A DNA stretch of 64,000 nucleotides, from assembly GCF_009827515.1 (NCBI RefSeq), contig NZ_WTYO01000004.1, positions 248,001-312,000 on the forward strand. Reading direction: 5' to 3'. The stretch is from Pelagerythrobacter marinus (GTDB lineage Bacteria > Pseudomonadota > Alphaproteobacteria > Sphingomonadales > Sphingomonadaceae). Position 1 is the stretch's first letter. Every line of letters starts with the position of its first letter. Both the position numbers and the translations under genes were made by a program. The notes below the pieces were generated by a model that saw nothing but the letters and a program-made list of their open reading frames with translations, did no database searches and was not told the DNA's origin. Shown here piece after piece: positions 45,524-56,253 of this stretch.

Positions 45524-46870
45524 ATGAGCGAGGCGGCAAAGCTGACGCGCGGTTCGATCCGCGGCCATCTCGTGCACCAGACATTGCCGATGACGGTGGG
45601 CGTGGCGGCGATCATGTCGGTCGGGCTGGTCGATGCCTATTTCATCGGGCAGCTCGGCAGCGCGCAGCTGGCGGCCGTCGCCTTCGTATTCCCGGTCACG
45701 ATCGCGCTTTCCAGCCTCGGCGTCGGGGTCATGGTCGGCGTCAACGCCGTGATCGCCCGCGCGCTGGGCGAAGGCGATGTCGAGCGGGCGGCGCGGCGAG
45801 CGAATTTCGGCGTCGTCTTCGCGGTGGCGCTGGGCCTCGCGCTCGGGCTGGCGCTCTTCGCCCTGCTCGACCCGCTGTTCCGCCTGATGCAGGCGAGCGA
45901 CCGGCTGCTGCCCCTGATCCGCGCCTACATGGCGCCGTTCTCGCTCGGGATGCCGGTCCTGCTGCTGCAGATGGCGCTCAACGGGGTGCTGCGCGGCCAG
46001 GGGGAAGCGCGCAAGACCTTCCTCGTCTCGCTGACTTATGCCGCCGCGAACTGGGCGCTCGATCCGCCGCTGATCTCGGGCGCTTTCGGGTTTGCCGGCT
46101 TCGGCATTGCGGGTGCGGCCTATGCCTCGCTGGCGGGTTACGGCCTGGCGATCGTCGTCGCGCTGGGCCTGATCGGGCGCACCGTCCTGCCGATCCGCCC
46201 GGGGCTGATCCGCCAGTGCCGCTTCGCCGAATCGGCGCGCGCCATTTCGCGCGTAGCCGCGCCGGCCGCCTTTTCCAACGCGATCAACCCGATCGGCCTG
46301 TCGATCCTGACCGCCCTGCTCGCCTCGCAGGGGGAAGCGGCGGTCGCCGGGTTCGGCGCCGCGGGCCGGCTGCAGAGCTTCGCGGTCGTTCCGCTGCTGG
46401 GCCTGTCGGGTTCGATCGGCGCCATCGTGGGCCAGAACTGGGGCGCCGGGCGGCCCGACCGGGCCCGCCGCGCCATGCGCGAGGCGGGGGCCTTCTGCCT
46501 GCTCTACGGCCTCGCGCTGGCGCTGGTCCTGTTTGCCGCGGGGCAATGGTTCGCCGGGTTCTTCACCGACGATCCGGCGGTGGTGGCCGAGTTCGATCGC
46601 TACTTGCGGATCGCCGCCTGGGGCTTTGCCGGGTTCGGCCTGCTGATCGTGGCCAACGGCGCGCTCAACGCCGTGGACCGGGCGAGCTGGGCGATGGCGC
46701 AGAGCTTCGCCCGGGTGTTCCTGATCATGCTGCCGTTCGGCTGGCTGCTGCGGCCGGCCTGGGGCGCGCCGGCGATCTATGCCGCGGAGCTGGCCGCGAA
46801 CGTGATCGGCGGCGCGATCGCCGCGCTCGTCGTCATGCACGCCCTGCGGAACTTTAGCGGCCGCGGGTGA
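45524..46870 (+). CDS. MATE-family efflux transporter
   Basis: Multidrug and toxic compound extrusion protein of 448 residues with twelve TM segments in two MatE repeats (about 18-180 and 240-405). Characteristic segments: DAYFIGQLGSAQLAAVAFVFP near TM2 and the second-repeat counterpart GLSGSIGAIVGQNWGAG. Usually Na+- or H+-coupled; substrate unknown. Divergent from the [2Fe-2S] gene and 57 nt upstream of cheA on the same strand. Confidence 0.9.
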   Translation: MSEAAKLTRGSIRGHLVHQTLPMTVGVAAIMSVGLVDAYFIGQLGSAQLAAVAFVFPVTIALSSLGVGVMVGVNAVIARALGEGDVERAARRANFGVVFAVALGLALGLALFALLDPLFRLMQASDRLLPLIRAYMAPFSLGMPVLLLQMALNGVLRGQGEARKTFLVSLTYAAANWALDPPLISGAFGFAGFGIAGAAYASLAGYGLAIVVALGLIGRTVLPIRPGLIRQCRFAESARAISRVAAPAAFSNAINPIGLSILTALLASQGEAAVAGFGAAGRLQSFAVVPLLGLSGSIGAIVGQNWGAGRPDRARRAMREAGAFCLLYGLALALVLFAAGQWFAGFFTDDPAVVAEFDRYLRIAAWGFAGFGLLIVANGALNAVDRASWAMAQSFARVFLIMLPFGWLLRPAWGAPAIYAAELAANVIGGAIAALVVMHALRNFSGRG

Positions 46871-46877
46871 CGCTTCG

Positions 46878-46885
46878 TTAACCAT
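46878..46885 (+). promoter_or_regulatory. CtrA half-site upstream of cheA
   Basis: TTAACCAT, the common alphaproteobacterial CtrA half-site, 43 nt before the cheA ATG. The preceding ACGCTTCGTTA recurs exactly at 52080-52090 ahead of the GGDEF-EAL gene. A second TTAA at 7-bp spacing is not present, so the site is partial. Confidence 0.4.
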
Positions 46886-46927
46886 CATTGGCCATACCCC
46901 CGGGCGATATCGGGGGCATGGACTTAG

Positions 46928-49273
46928 ATGGACGACCTGCTGGCAGATTTCGTGGCCGAAACCCGCGAGATGCTTCAAGCGATCGAGGGCGAGATCGTGG
47001 CGTGGGAAGCCGATCCCGCGGACCGCGAGCGGCTCGACGCGATTTTCCGATTCGTCCACACGGTCAAGGGAAACTGCGGCTTCTTCGACTTTCCGCGCCT
47101 GGAAAAACTCAGCCACGCGGCCGAAAGCGCGCTTTCCGAAGTGCGCGCGGGCCAGCGCAAGGCCAGTTCCGGCCTGGTCAGCGGCGTCCTGGCGGTCATC
47201 GATCGCATTGGCGACATGGTGGAGGCGATCGATGCCGGCGAGCCCCTGCCCGAAGGGGGTGACGAACTGCTGGTCGCCGCGCTGGAGCCGAACGGCGAGG
47301 AACCGGACAGCGAGGCCCTGCGCAGCGAGGGGGAAACCGGCCAGCGCACGGCCCGCGCGGCCAGCGGAACCCGCTCGATCCGCCTGCCGGTGGAATTGCT
47401 CGACCGGATGATGGTGGGGGTTTCGGACATGGTCCTGGCCCGCAACGAGCTGGCGCGCAGGCTGCGCGAACAGGGGGCCGATCCCGCGCTGGAGGCGCCC
47501 TTCGAACGCCTGTCCTCGATCCTCGACAGCGTGCGCGAAGGCGCCACGCGGATGCGGATGCAGCGGCTGGAGCATCTCTTCGGCACGCTGCCGCGCATGG
47601 TGCGCGACCTCTCGGCCGAACTGGGCAAGCAGGTGATGATCGATCTCGACGGCGGCGACGTCGAGCTGGACCGCGAGATGATCGAATCGGTCCGCGATCC
47701 GCTGACCCACATCCTGCGCAATGCCATCGACCACGGGATAGAGCCGCCGTCCGAACGGATCGCCGCCGGCAAGCGCGAGATCGGCACGATCACCGTTTCC
47801 GCGCGCCGCACGGGCAACCGGATCGTCGTCGCCGTCAGCGACGACGGCCGGGGCATCGCGCTCGACCGGCTGCGCGAGAAGGCGGTGGCCGCCGGCATCC
47901 TTGGCCAGGCCGAGGCCGCGGCCCTGGGCGAGGAGGCCACGCTCGACCTCATCTTCGCGCCGGGTTTCTCCACCGCCGACGCGGTCAGCCAGGTGTCCGG
48001 CCGCGGCGTGGGCATGGACGTGGTGCGCGCCAATATCGAACGGATCGGGGGCTCGGTCACCGTGTCCAGCAAGGCCGGCCAGGGCACGATCGTCTATCTC
48101 TACGTCCCGCTGACGCTCAGCATCGTCGAGGGGCTGACGGTCCGCGTCGGCGAGCACACGCTGGGCCTGCCGCGATCCTATATCGTCGAGATCGCGCGCA
48201 GCGTCTCGCGCGCGATCTCGGTCGATCGCCTGGGCGACGGGATCTTCCTGACCTTCCGCGACCAGCGCGTGCCGTGCCTCGACCTCGCCGAAGTGCTCGA
48301 CCTCGATGCGCCGGTGGACCTCGAACGTGCGACGTTCGTCTTCCTGCGGCTCGTCAGCGGCGACCTGTTCGCGCTGGCGGTGGACCGGGTGCTCGACAAC
48401 GAGGATTTCGTTCTCAAGCCCCTGCCCCCCGCGCTGGAGGAAATCGGGCTGTTCGGGGGAACCGCCCTGCTCGACGACGGGCAGCCGATCCTGAAGCTCG
48501 ACGTGCCCGCCCTGGCCGAACGGCACGGATTGGCGGGCCCCGGGCGGGTGCGCGCGAAAGTGGAGGAACCGGCGCAGGCGCCGATCCAGGCGCAGGCGCA
48601 GCACATCGTCGTGTTCGAAGGGTTCGACGGGCGCCGTCTCGGCCTGCGGATGCAGCCGATCCGGCACATCCACACGGTCCCGGTGTCGGCGATCGAGCGC
48701 ACCGGTTCGGCCATGCTGGCCAACGTGGACGGGGCGATCCTGCCGCTGACCGGGATCGACGCCGTTCCGCAGGAGCGCGAGACCATCATCGCGCTTCGCC
48801 TGAGCGACGGAGAGGCGGAATTGCTCCACGCCGCGCGCGCGATCGTCGACACGGTGGAACTGGGCGAAGACGTCGTCCCGCTCGACGGCGACGACGCGCT
48901 CGAAGGCAGCGTGCTGGTGGAAGGCCGGATCGTCGGCCTCGTCGATACCCACCGGCTCTTCGCCCGCCACGGGCGCAGGGCCGTCACCACGCGGCGACCG
49001 ACCTGCCGCATTCCCGCCGGCGATGCCTGGGCGACCGGCTTCCTCGCCCCGCTGCTGCAGGGCGCGGGCTACGATGTCCTGGGCGACGGCGATCCGCGAC
49101 CGGCCGATGTCGCGGTGGTTCTCGACGAGAGCGCGCCGGGGGCCGCCGCGGGCCGCATCCTGCGGCTGCGTTCGCGCCCGGAACCGTCGAACGACGCGCC
49201 CGACAGCATCTATCGATACGACCGCGACGGCCTGCTCTCCGCCCTCGCCGGCACGCATGCGAAAGGCGCCTGA
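46928..49273 (+). CDS. cheA: Chemotaxis histidine kinase CheA with two CheW domains and a degenerate receiver tail
   Basis: Central kinase of the chemosensory array, 781 residues. HPt domain with phospho-acceptor His44 (FVHTVKGNCGF), a short linker without a P2 domain, and a dimerisation domain at about 150-220. HATPase: N-box His261/Asn265, DDGRG 305-309, GRGVGMD 358-364. First CheW-like domain about 400-530, second about 557-680. The last 80 residues (about 698-775, GFLAPLLQGAGYDV...) look like a receiver domain that has lost its acidic pocket and phospho-Asp. Starts at ATG 46928; its stop overlaps the cheW start (TGATG). Confidence 0.93.
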   Translation: MDDLLADFVAETREMLQAIEGEIVAWEADPADRERLDAIFRFVHTVKGNCGFFDFPRLEKLSHAAESALSEVRAGQRKASSGLVSGVLAVIDRIGDMVEAIDAGEPLPEGGDELLVAALEPNGEEPDSEALRSEGETGQRTARAASGTRSIRLPVELLDRMMVGVSDMVLARNELARRLREQGADPALEAPFERLSSILDSVREGATRMRMQRLEHLFGTLPRMVRDLSAELGKQVMIDLDGGDVELDREMIESVRDPLTHILRNAIDHGIEPPSERIAAGKREIGTITVSARRTGNRIVVAVSDDGRGIALDRLREKAVAAGILGQAEAAALGEEATLDLIFAPGFSTADAVSQVSGRGVGMDVVRANIERIGGSVTVSSKAGQGTIVYLYVPLTLSIVEGLTVRVGEHTLGLPRSYIVEIARSVSRAISVDRLGDGIFLTFRDQRVPCLDLAEVLDLDAPVDLERATFVFLRLVSGDLFALAVDRVLDNEDFVLKPLPPALEEIGLFGGTALLDDGQPILKLDVPALAERHGLAGPGRVRAKVEEPAQAPIQAQAQHIVVFEGFDGRRLGLRMQPIRHIHTVPVSAIERTGSAMLANVDGAILPLTGIDAVPQERETIIALRLSDGEAELLHAARAIVDTVELGEDVVPLDGDDALEGSVLVEGRIVGLVDTHRLFARHGRRAVTTRRPTCRIPAGDAWATGFLAPLLQGAGYDVLGDGDPRPADVAVVLDESAPGAAAGRILRLRSRPEPSNDAPDSIYRYDRDGLLSALAGTHAKGA

Positions 49274-49707
49274 TGGACGATCTCCTCCTCCTCACCCGGA
49301 TCGCCGGGCGCCCGGCCGCCTTTCGCGCGGTGGACGTGCGCTCGATCATCGAACTCGGCACGATCACCCCGGTGCCGCGCGCGCCCGATTTCGTCGCCGG
49401 GATCACCGCCCTGCGCAGCCGCGCGCTGACCGTGATCGACGCGCGCCGGATCCTCGGCGCCCGGGGCGGTCGCGACAGCGCCGACGACCGCAGCCCGGTG
49501 GTGGACATCGCCGGCCATTCCTACGCCCTCCTGGTCGACAAGGTGGCCGACGTGGTCGCCGGGGTCGGCGCGCTCTCGCCGGTCGGCCCCACCCTCGGCC
49601 CGCGCTGGAGCGCCTGCGCCCAGGGCATGATCGAAACTGCCGCCGGGCCCGCGATCGTGATGGACGTGCCCGCCCTGATAACCGGCCCGCAGAAGGCCGC
49701 CGCTTAA
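49273..49707 (+). CDS. cheW: Chemotaxis adaptor CheW
   Basis: 144-residue single CheW domain linking CheA to receptors. Visible features are the N-terminal strand LLLLTRIAGRPAAFRAVDVRS, the VPRAPDFVAGITALRSRALTVIDAR core (a variant of the family's GvinLRG.ipvvD), and a C-terminal strand with VMDVPAL. Its ATG shares one base with the cheA stop (TGATG), so the two are coupled. The shortened C terminus is still within the family range. Confidence 0.9.
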   Translation: MDDLLLLTRIAGRPAAFRAVDVRSIIELGTITPVPRAPDFVAGITALRSRALTVIDARRILGARGGRDSADDRSPVVDIAGHSYALLVDKVADVVAGVGALSPVGPTLGPRWSACAQGMIETAAGPAIVMDVPALITGPQKAAA

Positions 49708-49762
49708 ACTCATGGTTACCCGGACGGTATAACCGGCAAACCGCAAACTAAGGATCGCACCA

Positions 49763-50128
49763 ATGAAGACCTGCCTGATCGTCGACGATTCCCGCGTGAT
49801 CCGAAAGGTATCGCGCCATATCCTGGAATCGCTGGGCTTCGCCGTCGAGGAAGCCGAAAACGGCCAGGCGGCGGCCGCCCAGTGCGAATCGGGCATGCCG
49901 GACCTGATCCTGCTCGACTGGAACATGCCGATCATGAACGGCATCGAGTTCATCAACCACCTGCGCCAGATGCCGGGGGGCGACAAGCCGAAGGTGGTTT
50001 TCTGCACGACCGAGAACGACGTCGCACATATCCGCGAGGCGATCGGTGCGGGTGCGGACGAATACGTGATGAAGCCGTTCGACCACGAAACGCTGCAGAT
50101 CAAGCTCCAGCTCGTCGGCATGGCCTGA
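49763..50128 (+). CDS. cheY: CheY response regulator
   Basis: Stand-alone receiver domain of 121 residues: acidic pair Asp8-Asp9, phospho-acceptor Asp52 (ILLDWNMP), Thr82/Thr83 and Lys104 (VMKPFD). The Trp after the phospho-Asp and the LDWNMP context match alphaproteobacterial chemotaxis CheY. Receives phosphate from CheA; no CheZ is present in the cluster. AAGGAT serves as ribosome binding site. Confidence 0.94.
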   Translation: MKTCLIVDDSRVIRKVSRHILESLGFAVEEAENGQAAAAQCESGMPDLILLDWNMPIMNGIEFINHLRQMPGGDKPKVVFCTTENDVAHIREAIGAGADEYVMKPFDHETLQIKLQLVGMA

Positions 50129-50135
50129 CGGGGCC

Positions 50136-51236
50136 ATGACGGCGCAGGGCACGATCACGGCCTCCCCGCACGGGGGCGCGGACGGCGCGGCATCGCCCAC
50201 CAGGGTGATGATCGTCGACGATTCGCTGATCGTGCGCACCGTCCTTTCCAAGATCATCTCGGCCGAACGCGACATGGCCGTGGTGGGCAAGACGGGCAGC
50301 GCGGAAACCGCGCTGGCAAGCCTCGCCCGCACGCCTGCCGACGTCGTGCTGCTGGACCTGGAAATGCCGGGAATGGGCGGTCTCCACGCCCTGCCGCGGA
50401 TCCTCTCGATCTGCCCGGGCTGCCGGGTGCTGGTCGTCTCCTCGCTGACCAGGGCGGGGGCCGAACACACGCTGGCCGCGCTTTCCACCGGCGCGGCGGA
50501 CACAATGCTGAAGCCGCGCAGCGGCGAATTCGACGAGGCCTATCGCCAGGCGCTGCTCCAGCGCATCCGCGTCCTGGGCCGGCGCGGCCATCCCGGTGCG
50601 GAAGCACCGCGGCCGGCGCCGCCAACGCTGCGTTCGCGCAACCGCGCGGGGCCGCTCGAAGTGATCGGCATCGGCGCCTCCACCGGGGGCATCCACGCGC
50701 TCTGCGTCCTGCTGCGCAACCTGCCGCGGCAGCTGGCGGCCCCGATCCTGGTGACGCAGCACCTGCCGGCCAATTTCATGGCCGTTTTCGCACACCAGCT
50801 GGAACTGGCCAGCGGCCGCAGCGCGCGGGTCCTCGCCGGCCCGATGGCCTTGCGGCCGGGCTGCATCGTGATCGCCCCGGGCGATGCCCATCTCGTCCTG
50901 CGGCGGGAGGAGGACCGGCTGGTCGCAGACCCGGCCAGCTTCCGCGCCCCCAGCGGCTGCCTGCCCTCGGTCGACCCGATGTTCGAGAGCATGGCCGAAA
51001 CGACGGGGGCCGGCGCGCTCGGGATCGTCCTGTCGGGCATGGGCCGCGACGGCGCGCTGGGCGCGCGAAGCCTGGTCGATGCGGGGGGCAATATCATCGC
51101 CCAGGACGAAGCCAGCTCCTCCGTCTGGGGCATGCCGCGCGCGGTCGCGGAAAGCGGGCTGGCCTCGGCCATCCTGCCGCCCGACAAGATCGCCCTCAGG
51201 ATCGCGGTCCATGCCGGAGATGCGGCGTGGAAGTGA
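50136..51236 (+). CDS. cheB: Chemotaxis protein-glutamate methylesterase CheB
   Basis: Receiver-regulated methylesterase/deamidase removing methyl groups from receptors. 366 residues: receiver domain about 22-145 with Asp74, linker, and CheB catalytic domain from about 174 with the triad Ser182 (GASTGG), His209 (TQHLP) and Asp305 (GMGRDG). Adaptation partner of the CheR gene that follows with a 10-nt overlap. Confidence 0.94.
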   Translation: MTAQGTITASPHGGADGAASPTRVMIVDDSLIVRTVLSKIISAERDMAVVGKTGSAETALASLARTPADVVLLDLEMPGMGGLHALPRILSICPGCRVLVVSSLTRAGAEHTLAALSTGAADTMLKPRSGEFDEAYRQALLQRIRVLGRRGHPGAEAPRPAPPTLRSRNRAGPLEVIGIGASTGGIHALCVLLRNLPRQLAAPILVTQHLPANFMAVFAHQLELASGRSARVLAGPMALRPGCIVIAPGDAHLVLRREEDRLVADPASFRAPSGCLPSVDPMFESMAETTGAGALGIVLSGMGRDGALGARSLVDAGGNIIAQDEASSSVWGMPRAVAESGLASAILPPDKIALRIAVHAGDAAWK

Positions 51237-52105
51237 CGCGGGCATCGCACCGGATCATCGCGGAGCTGCTGATGCGGCGGACGGGCCAGCAGCTGACGAG
51301 CGGCCGCGAATGGCGGATCGAGAGCGCGCTGGCCGGCCTGTTCCGCGAATACGGGATCGCCAATGCCGACCAGCTGGTCTGCCTGCTCGACGGCCCCGAC
51401 GCCGACGGGCTGGCCCGGCGCGTGGTCGAGGCCCTGCTCAACAACGAGACTTATTTCTTTCGCGACCGCCAGCTGTTCCAGCAGCTGACCGAGACGGTCC
51501 TGCCCGATCTCGCCCGGTCGCGGGCCGCCACGCGCCGCCTGTCGATCTGGTCCGCCGGCTGCTCGACCGGGCAGGAGGCGCTGTCGCTGGCGATGATCTT
51601 CGCCGAGCGGCCCCAGGCCTGGCGCGGCTGGACGATCGACATCCTCGGCACCGACATCTCCGCCCAGGCGATTTCCGCCGCCCGCCGCGCGCGCTACAGC
51701 CAGTTCGAGATCCAGCGCGGGCTCGGCGTCGTGCAGATGCTCAAGCATTTCCGCGAAACCGCCCACGGGTGGGAACCGGACCCGGCGCTGCTCGCGCCGA
51801 TCCGCTACCGCGTCGGCAATATCCTCGACGAGCAGGCCCGGCCGGAACGCTTCGACCTGGTCCTGTGCCGCAACGTCCTGCTCTATTTCGACCACGCGAC
51901 GCGCGACACCGCGTTCGCCCGGCTGGCTTCGAGCCTGCGCGGCGACGGGTGGCTGATGCTCGGTTCCGGCGAAAGCGTGGGCGGCCGGTCCGACCTGTTC
52001 GAATCCGCGACCGAGGTCCAGGGCCTCTATCGCCGCGCCGGGCACCTGGCCGCCGAACAGCAAGGTAAACCCGCGTTTAACGCTTCGTTAGTGCAGCGCG
52101 GCTAA
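51227..52105 (+). CDS. cheR: Chemotaxis protein methyltransferase CheR
   Basis: SAM-dependent methyltransferase that methylates receptor glutamates. 292 residues: all-alpha N-terminal domain, the LLNNETYFFRD motif, the SAM site SAGCSTGQEALSLAM, and the CRNVLLYF segment. GTG start at 51227 lies inside the cheB 3' end. The gene's last bases contain part of a CtrA-like site that serves the next gene. Confidence 0.93.
   Translation: MEVTRASHRIIAELLMRRTGQQLTSGREWRIESALAGLFREYGIANADQLVCLLDGPDADGLARRVVEALLNNETYFFRDRQLFQQLTETVLPDLARSRAATRRLSIWSAGCSTGQEALSLAMIFAERPQAWRGWTIDILGTDISAQAISAARRARYSQFEIQRGLGVVQMLKHFRETAHGWEPDPALLAPIRYRVGNILDEQARPERFDLVLCRNVLLYFDHATRDTAFARLASSLRGDGWLMLGSGESVGGRSDLFESATEVQGLYRRAGHLAAEQQGKPAFNASLVQRG
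52077..52091 (+). promoter_or_regulatory. CtrA-like full site upstream of the GGDEF-EAL gene
   Basis: TTAA (52077-52080), 7 bp, TTAG (52088-52091): one mismatch from the TTAA-N7-TTAA CtrA consensus, overlapping the end of cheR and about 50 nt before the GTG of the GGDEF-EAL gene. Suggests an internal, cell-cycle-linked promoter in the chemosensory operon. Confidence 0.45.
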
Positions 52106-52139
52106 ACGGTTCGCGATAAGAGGGGTTGGGGCACAGGCG

Positions 52140-53665
52140 GTGACACTGGAGGCAGAACAGCACGGCTTCGCACCGCGTTTGCTGGTCATCGTGCCCCTGG
52201 TGGTGCTGACCGCGATCTACGCCGCGATCTGCCTCGCCCTCCTGCTCGGCGACGACTACGGCTTTGCCCGGACATCGCACCTGATCCTGGGCGGCAGCGC
52301 GATCTACGCGATCGCCGTGCTCCTGCTGCTGCGGTTCGGCTTCGCGCATGTCGCCCGGCTCGAACGGCTGGGGATCACCGACAGCCTCAGCCAGCTGCCC
52401 AATCGCCGCGCGCTCCACCGCAACATCGCCTCGGGTTCGGGGCCGAACCAGGAAATCGCCGTCGCCCTGATCGATCTCGACGGGTTCAAGACGATCAACG
52501 ACCTCTATGGCCACGGGATGGGCGACCAGCTGATCAAGGAAGTGGCCGCCAACCTGCGCCAGCTGTGCGGCGAGGACGCGGTCGCCTATCGCCTGGGCGG
52601 AGACGAGTTCGCGATCAGCCTGATCGGCCCGCTCGCCGGCACGCTGCTGGAGGGGATCTGCCGCGGGTTCCTCGAAACGCTGACCCACCCGGTCGGGGTG
52701 GCAGGCAAGAAGATCCCGGTGGGGGCGAGCGTCGGGCTGGCCCGCTGCACCGCCGCGGAGCCGCTCGATTCGTCCGAGCTCCTGCGCCGCGCCGACGTCG
52801 CGATGTACGTTTCGAAGCGCGACGGGAAGATGCGCTGCACCTGGTTCAAGCCCGAGTTCGACCATAGCCTGGAGGCCCTGCGCGATCTCGACAACGAGCT
52901 GCGCGCCGGCCTGCTCAACAACGAGTTCGAGGTTCATTACCAGCCGCTGGTCGATGCGCGCACGCACGAGATCGTGGCGGCCGAGGCGCTGCTGCGCTGG
53001 GCGCGGCCCGACGGGCGCGAGATCGGCCCCGACGTCTTCGTGCCGGTGGCGGAAGAATCGGGGCTGATCAACTCGATCGGCCAGTGGGTCCTGCGCCGGG
53101 CCTGCACCGATGCGCTGTCGTGGGACATCCAGCTGTCGGTCAACATATCCGCCGCGCAGCTGCGCAACCCGGAATTCCCCTTCCAGCTCGGCCAGATCCT
53201 GGAGGAAACGGGCCTGCCGCCCGAGCGGCTGGAACTGGAGATCACCGAGACCTGCCTCGTGCTCGACCCGGTGGTGGCGGAGCGCACGCTCGACCTCGTG
53301 CGCGGGCTCGGCGTCGATGTCGTGCTCGACGATTTCGGCACCGGCTATGCGTCGATCGGGTTCCTGCGCCAGTTCCGGTTCGAAAAGCTCAAGCTCGACA
53401 GGTCGCTGGTGGTCGATGCCGCCAGCGACGAAAGCTCGCGCGCGATGATGCTCTCCTCCATCTCGATGGCGCGCGCGCTCGCCATGCGCGTCACGGCCGA
53501 GGGGGTCGAGACCGAAGACCAGGCAACCATGGTCCGCAGCGCGGGCTGCGACCACCTGCAGGGCTGGCTCTACTTCGCGCCGATGCCCGCGCGCGACATC
53601 GCGCCCCATCTCTCACGCCCAGCTTCAGCAAACGGCGCCCGGAAAAGGCCGGGAAGGAAAGTAGC

Positions 53666-53669
<4 letters not shown>
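52140..53669 (+). CDS. Membrane GGDEF-EAL protein (c-di-GMP synthesis/breakdown)
   Basis: 509 residues: two TM helices (about 13-36 and 48-68), a GGDEF domain with intact active site GGDEF (153-157), and an EAL domain (about 250-490). The EAL domain has EAL 282-284 and the metal and catalytic motifs NISAAQL, EITET, DDFGTG, LKLD, AEGVET and LQGWL. Both halves look catalytically competent, so it could make or degrade c-di-GMP depending on input. No periplasmic sensor of note. GTG start; its end overlaps the receptor gene (ATGA), tying it to the che operon. Confidence 0.93.
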
Positions 53670-55024
<1,355 letters not shown>

Positions 55025-55098
55025 CGCGCCGCCCACCCCGCCGGCAAAGGCCGGCCGCAACTAGAGATTGCTGCCGCGCGCATCGCGGCGCTATGTGA

Positions 55099-55132
55099 CC
55101 CCGACCGGGCACGGCGATGCCCGCGGACGGGG
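55099..55132 (+). promoter_or_regulatory. Leader hairpin overlapping the ABC ATPase ribosome binding site
   Basis: CCCCG (55099-55103) pairs with CGGGG (55128-55132), CC with GG across an A:A mismatch, and GGGC (55107-55110) with GCCC (55119-55122), giving about 11 bp with a 2-nt bulge and an 8-nt loop. The 3' arm runs into the GGGGAGAGAG ribosome binding site before GTG 55141 and also covers ATG 55117. Possible translational control. Confidence 0.4.
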
Positions 55133-55140
55133 AGAGAGAC

Positions 55141-56253
55141 GTGCCGGGGGCAACCCTAACCCGGATCGGCAAGCGTTTCGGCGCGGTGCAGCTGTTCGAT
55201 GGCTTCGACCTCTCGGTCGGCGACGGCGAATTCGTGGTCGTCGTCGGGCCGTCGGGCTGCGGCAAGTCCACCCTCCTGCGCCTGGTCGCCGGGCTGGAAA
55301 GCCCGGACGAGGGCACGATCCACATCGGCGCGCGGCGGATCGACCGGCTGCCTCCCGGCGAGCGGGGAGTGGCGATGGTGTTCCAGTCCTACGCCCTCTA
55401 CCCGCAGATGACGGTGGCCCAGAACATCGGCTTCCCCCTGCGCATGGCGGGCCGGCCGCGCGCGGCGATCGAGCGCGCGGTCGCACGCGCCTGCGACATG
55501 CTCGGCCTGTCCGACCTCGCCGGGCGGCGCCCGGCCCAGCTTTCGGGCGGCCAGCGGCAACGGGTGGCGATCGGCCGCGCGATCGTGCGCGAGCCGGACC
55601 TGTTCCTGTTCGACGAGCCGCTTTCCAACCTCGATGCCGGCCTGCGCGCGCGGATGCGGCGCGAATTCGCCGAACTTCACGCGCGCCTGGGCACGACCAC
55701 GATCTACGTCACCCACGACCAGGCCGAGGCGATGGCGCTGGCCGACCGGATCGTCCTGCTGCGCGACGGGGGGATCGAACAGCACGGCACGCCGGAGGAG
55801 CTCTATCATCGCCCGGCATCGCTCTTCGCCGCGCGGTTCTTCGGCCAGCCGGCGATCAACGCCCTGCCTGCGCGCGTCGTGCAGGCGGACGCGGAGGGGA
55901 TGGAAGTGGCGACCGGGCACGAGGGGGAACGCCTGGTCCTGCCGCCGCGCGCCGCCGGCCCCCTGCCGGCCGGCAGCCGCGTGACCCTGGCCGTCCGGCC
56001 CGAGGCACTGGCCGCCGCGCCGGGGGGCGGCCGGGTCCGCTTCGCCCCGCGCGCCGTCGCCTATGCCGAGTGGTTCGGGGGAGAACGACACGTGGGCCTG
56101 GGCACGGGCGACGGCGCGCTCACGTGGCGCGCGATGGGCGGCCCGGCGCCCGAAACCGGGGCCGCCGTCACCCTCTGGGCCGAGGCGCACGACGTCCTGG
56201 TCTTCGCGCCCGACGGGCAGGCAATGGCGAGCGCGCCATTGCCCCGTGTGTGA
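55141..56253 (+). CDS. ABC transporter ATP-binding protein (MalK/UgpC type)
   Basis: ATPase subunit of a carbohydrate importer, 370 residues. Walker [11 protein letters not shown]-loop FQSYALYP, signature LSGGQRQR, Walker B LFLFDEP and the H-loop [13 protein letters not shown] are present. A C-terminal TOBE/OB-type regulatory domain spans about 235-370. GTG 55141 has GGGGAGAGAG immediately upstream; ATG 55117 would add eight residues. It energises the two permeases encoded 3.4 kb downstream. The stop codon overlaps a LacI-type operator. Confidence 0.92.
   Translation: MPGATLTRIGKRFGAVQLFDGFDLSVGDGEFVVVVGPSGCGKSTLLRLVAGLESPDEGTIHIGARRIDRLPPGERGVAMVFQSYALYPQMTVAQNIGFPLRMAGRPRAAIERAVARACDMLGLSDLAGRRPAQLSGGQRQRVAIGRAIVREPDLFLFDEPLSNLDAGLRARMRREFAELHARLGTTTIYVTHDQAEAMALADRIVLLRDGGIEQHGTPEELYHRPASLFAARFFGQPAINALPARVVQADAEGMEVATGHEGERLVLPPRAAGPLPAGSRVTLAVRPEALAAAPGGGRVRFAPRAVAYAEWFGGERHVGLGTGDGALTWRAMGGPAPETGAAVTLWAEAHDVLVFAPDGQAMASAPLPRV

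Noticed and set aside
46918-47262. ATG ten bases before cheA starting a 115-codon frame
   Set aside because: Out of frame with cheA, Arg/Gly-rich product with no features; the cheA frame has HPt, kinase and CheW motifs.
45452-49258. 1268-codon open frame on the minus strand
   Set aside because: Antisense to the MATE and cheA genes; no ribosome binding site or family features.
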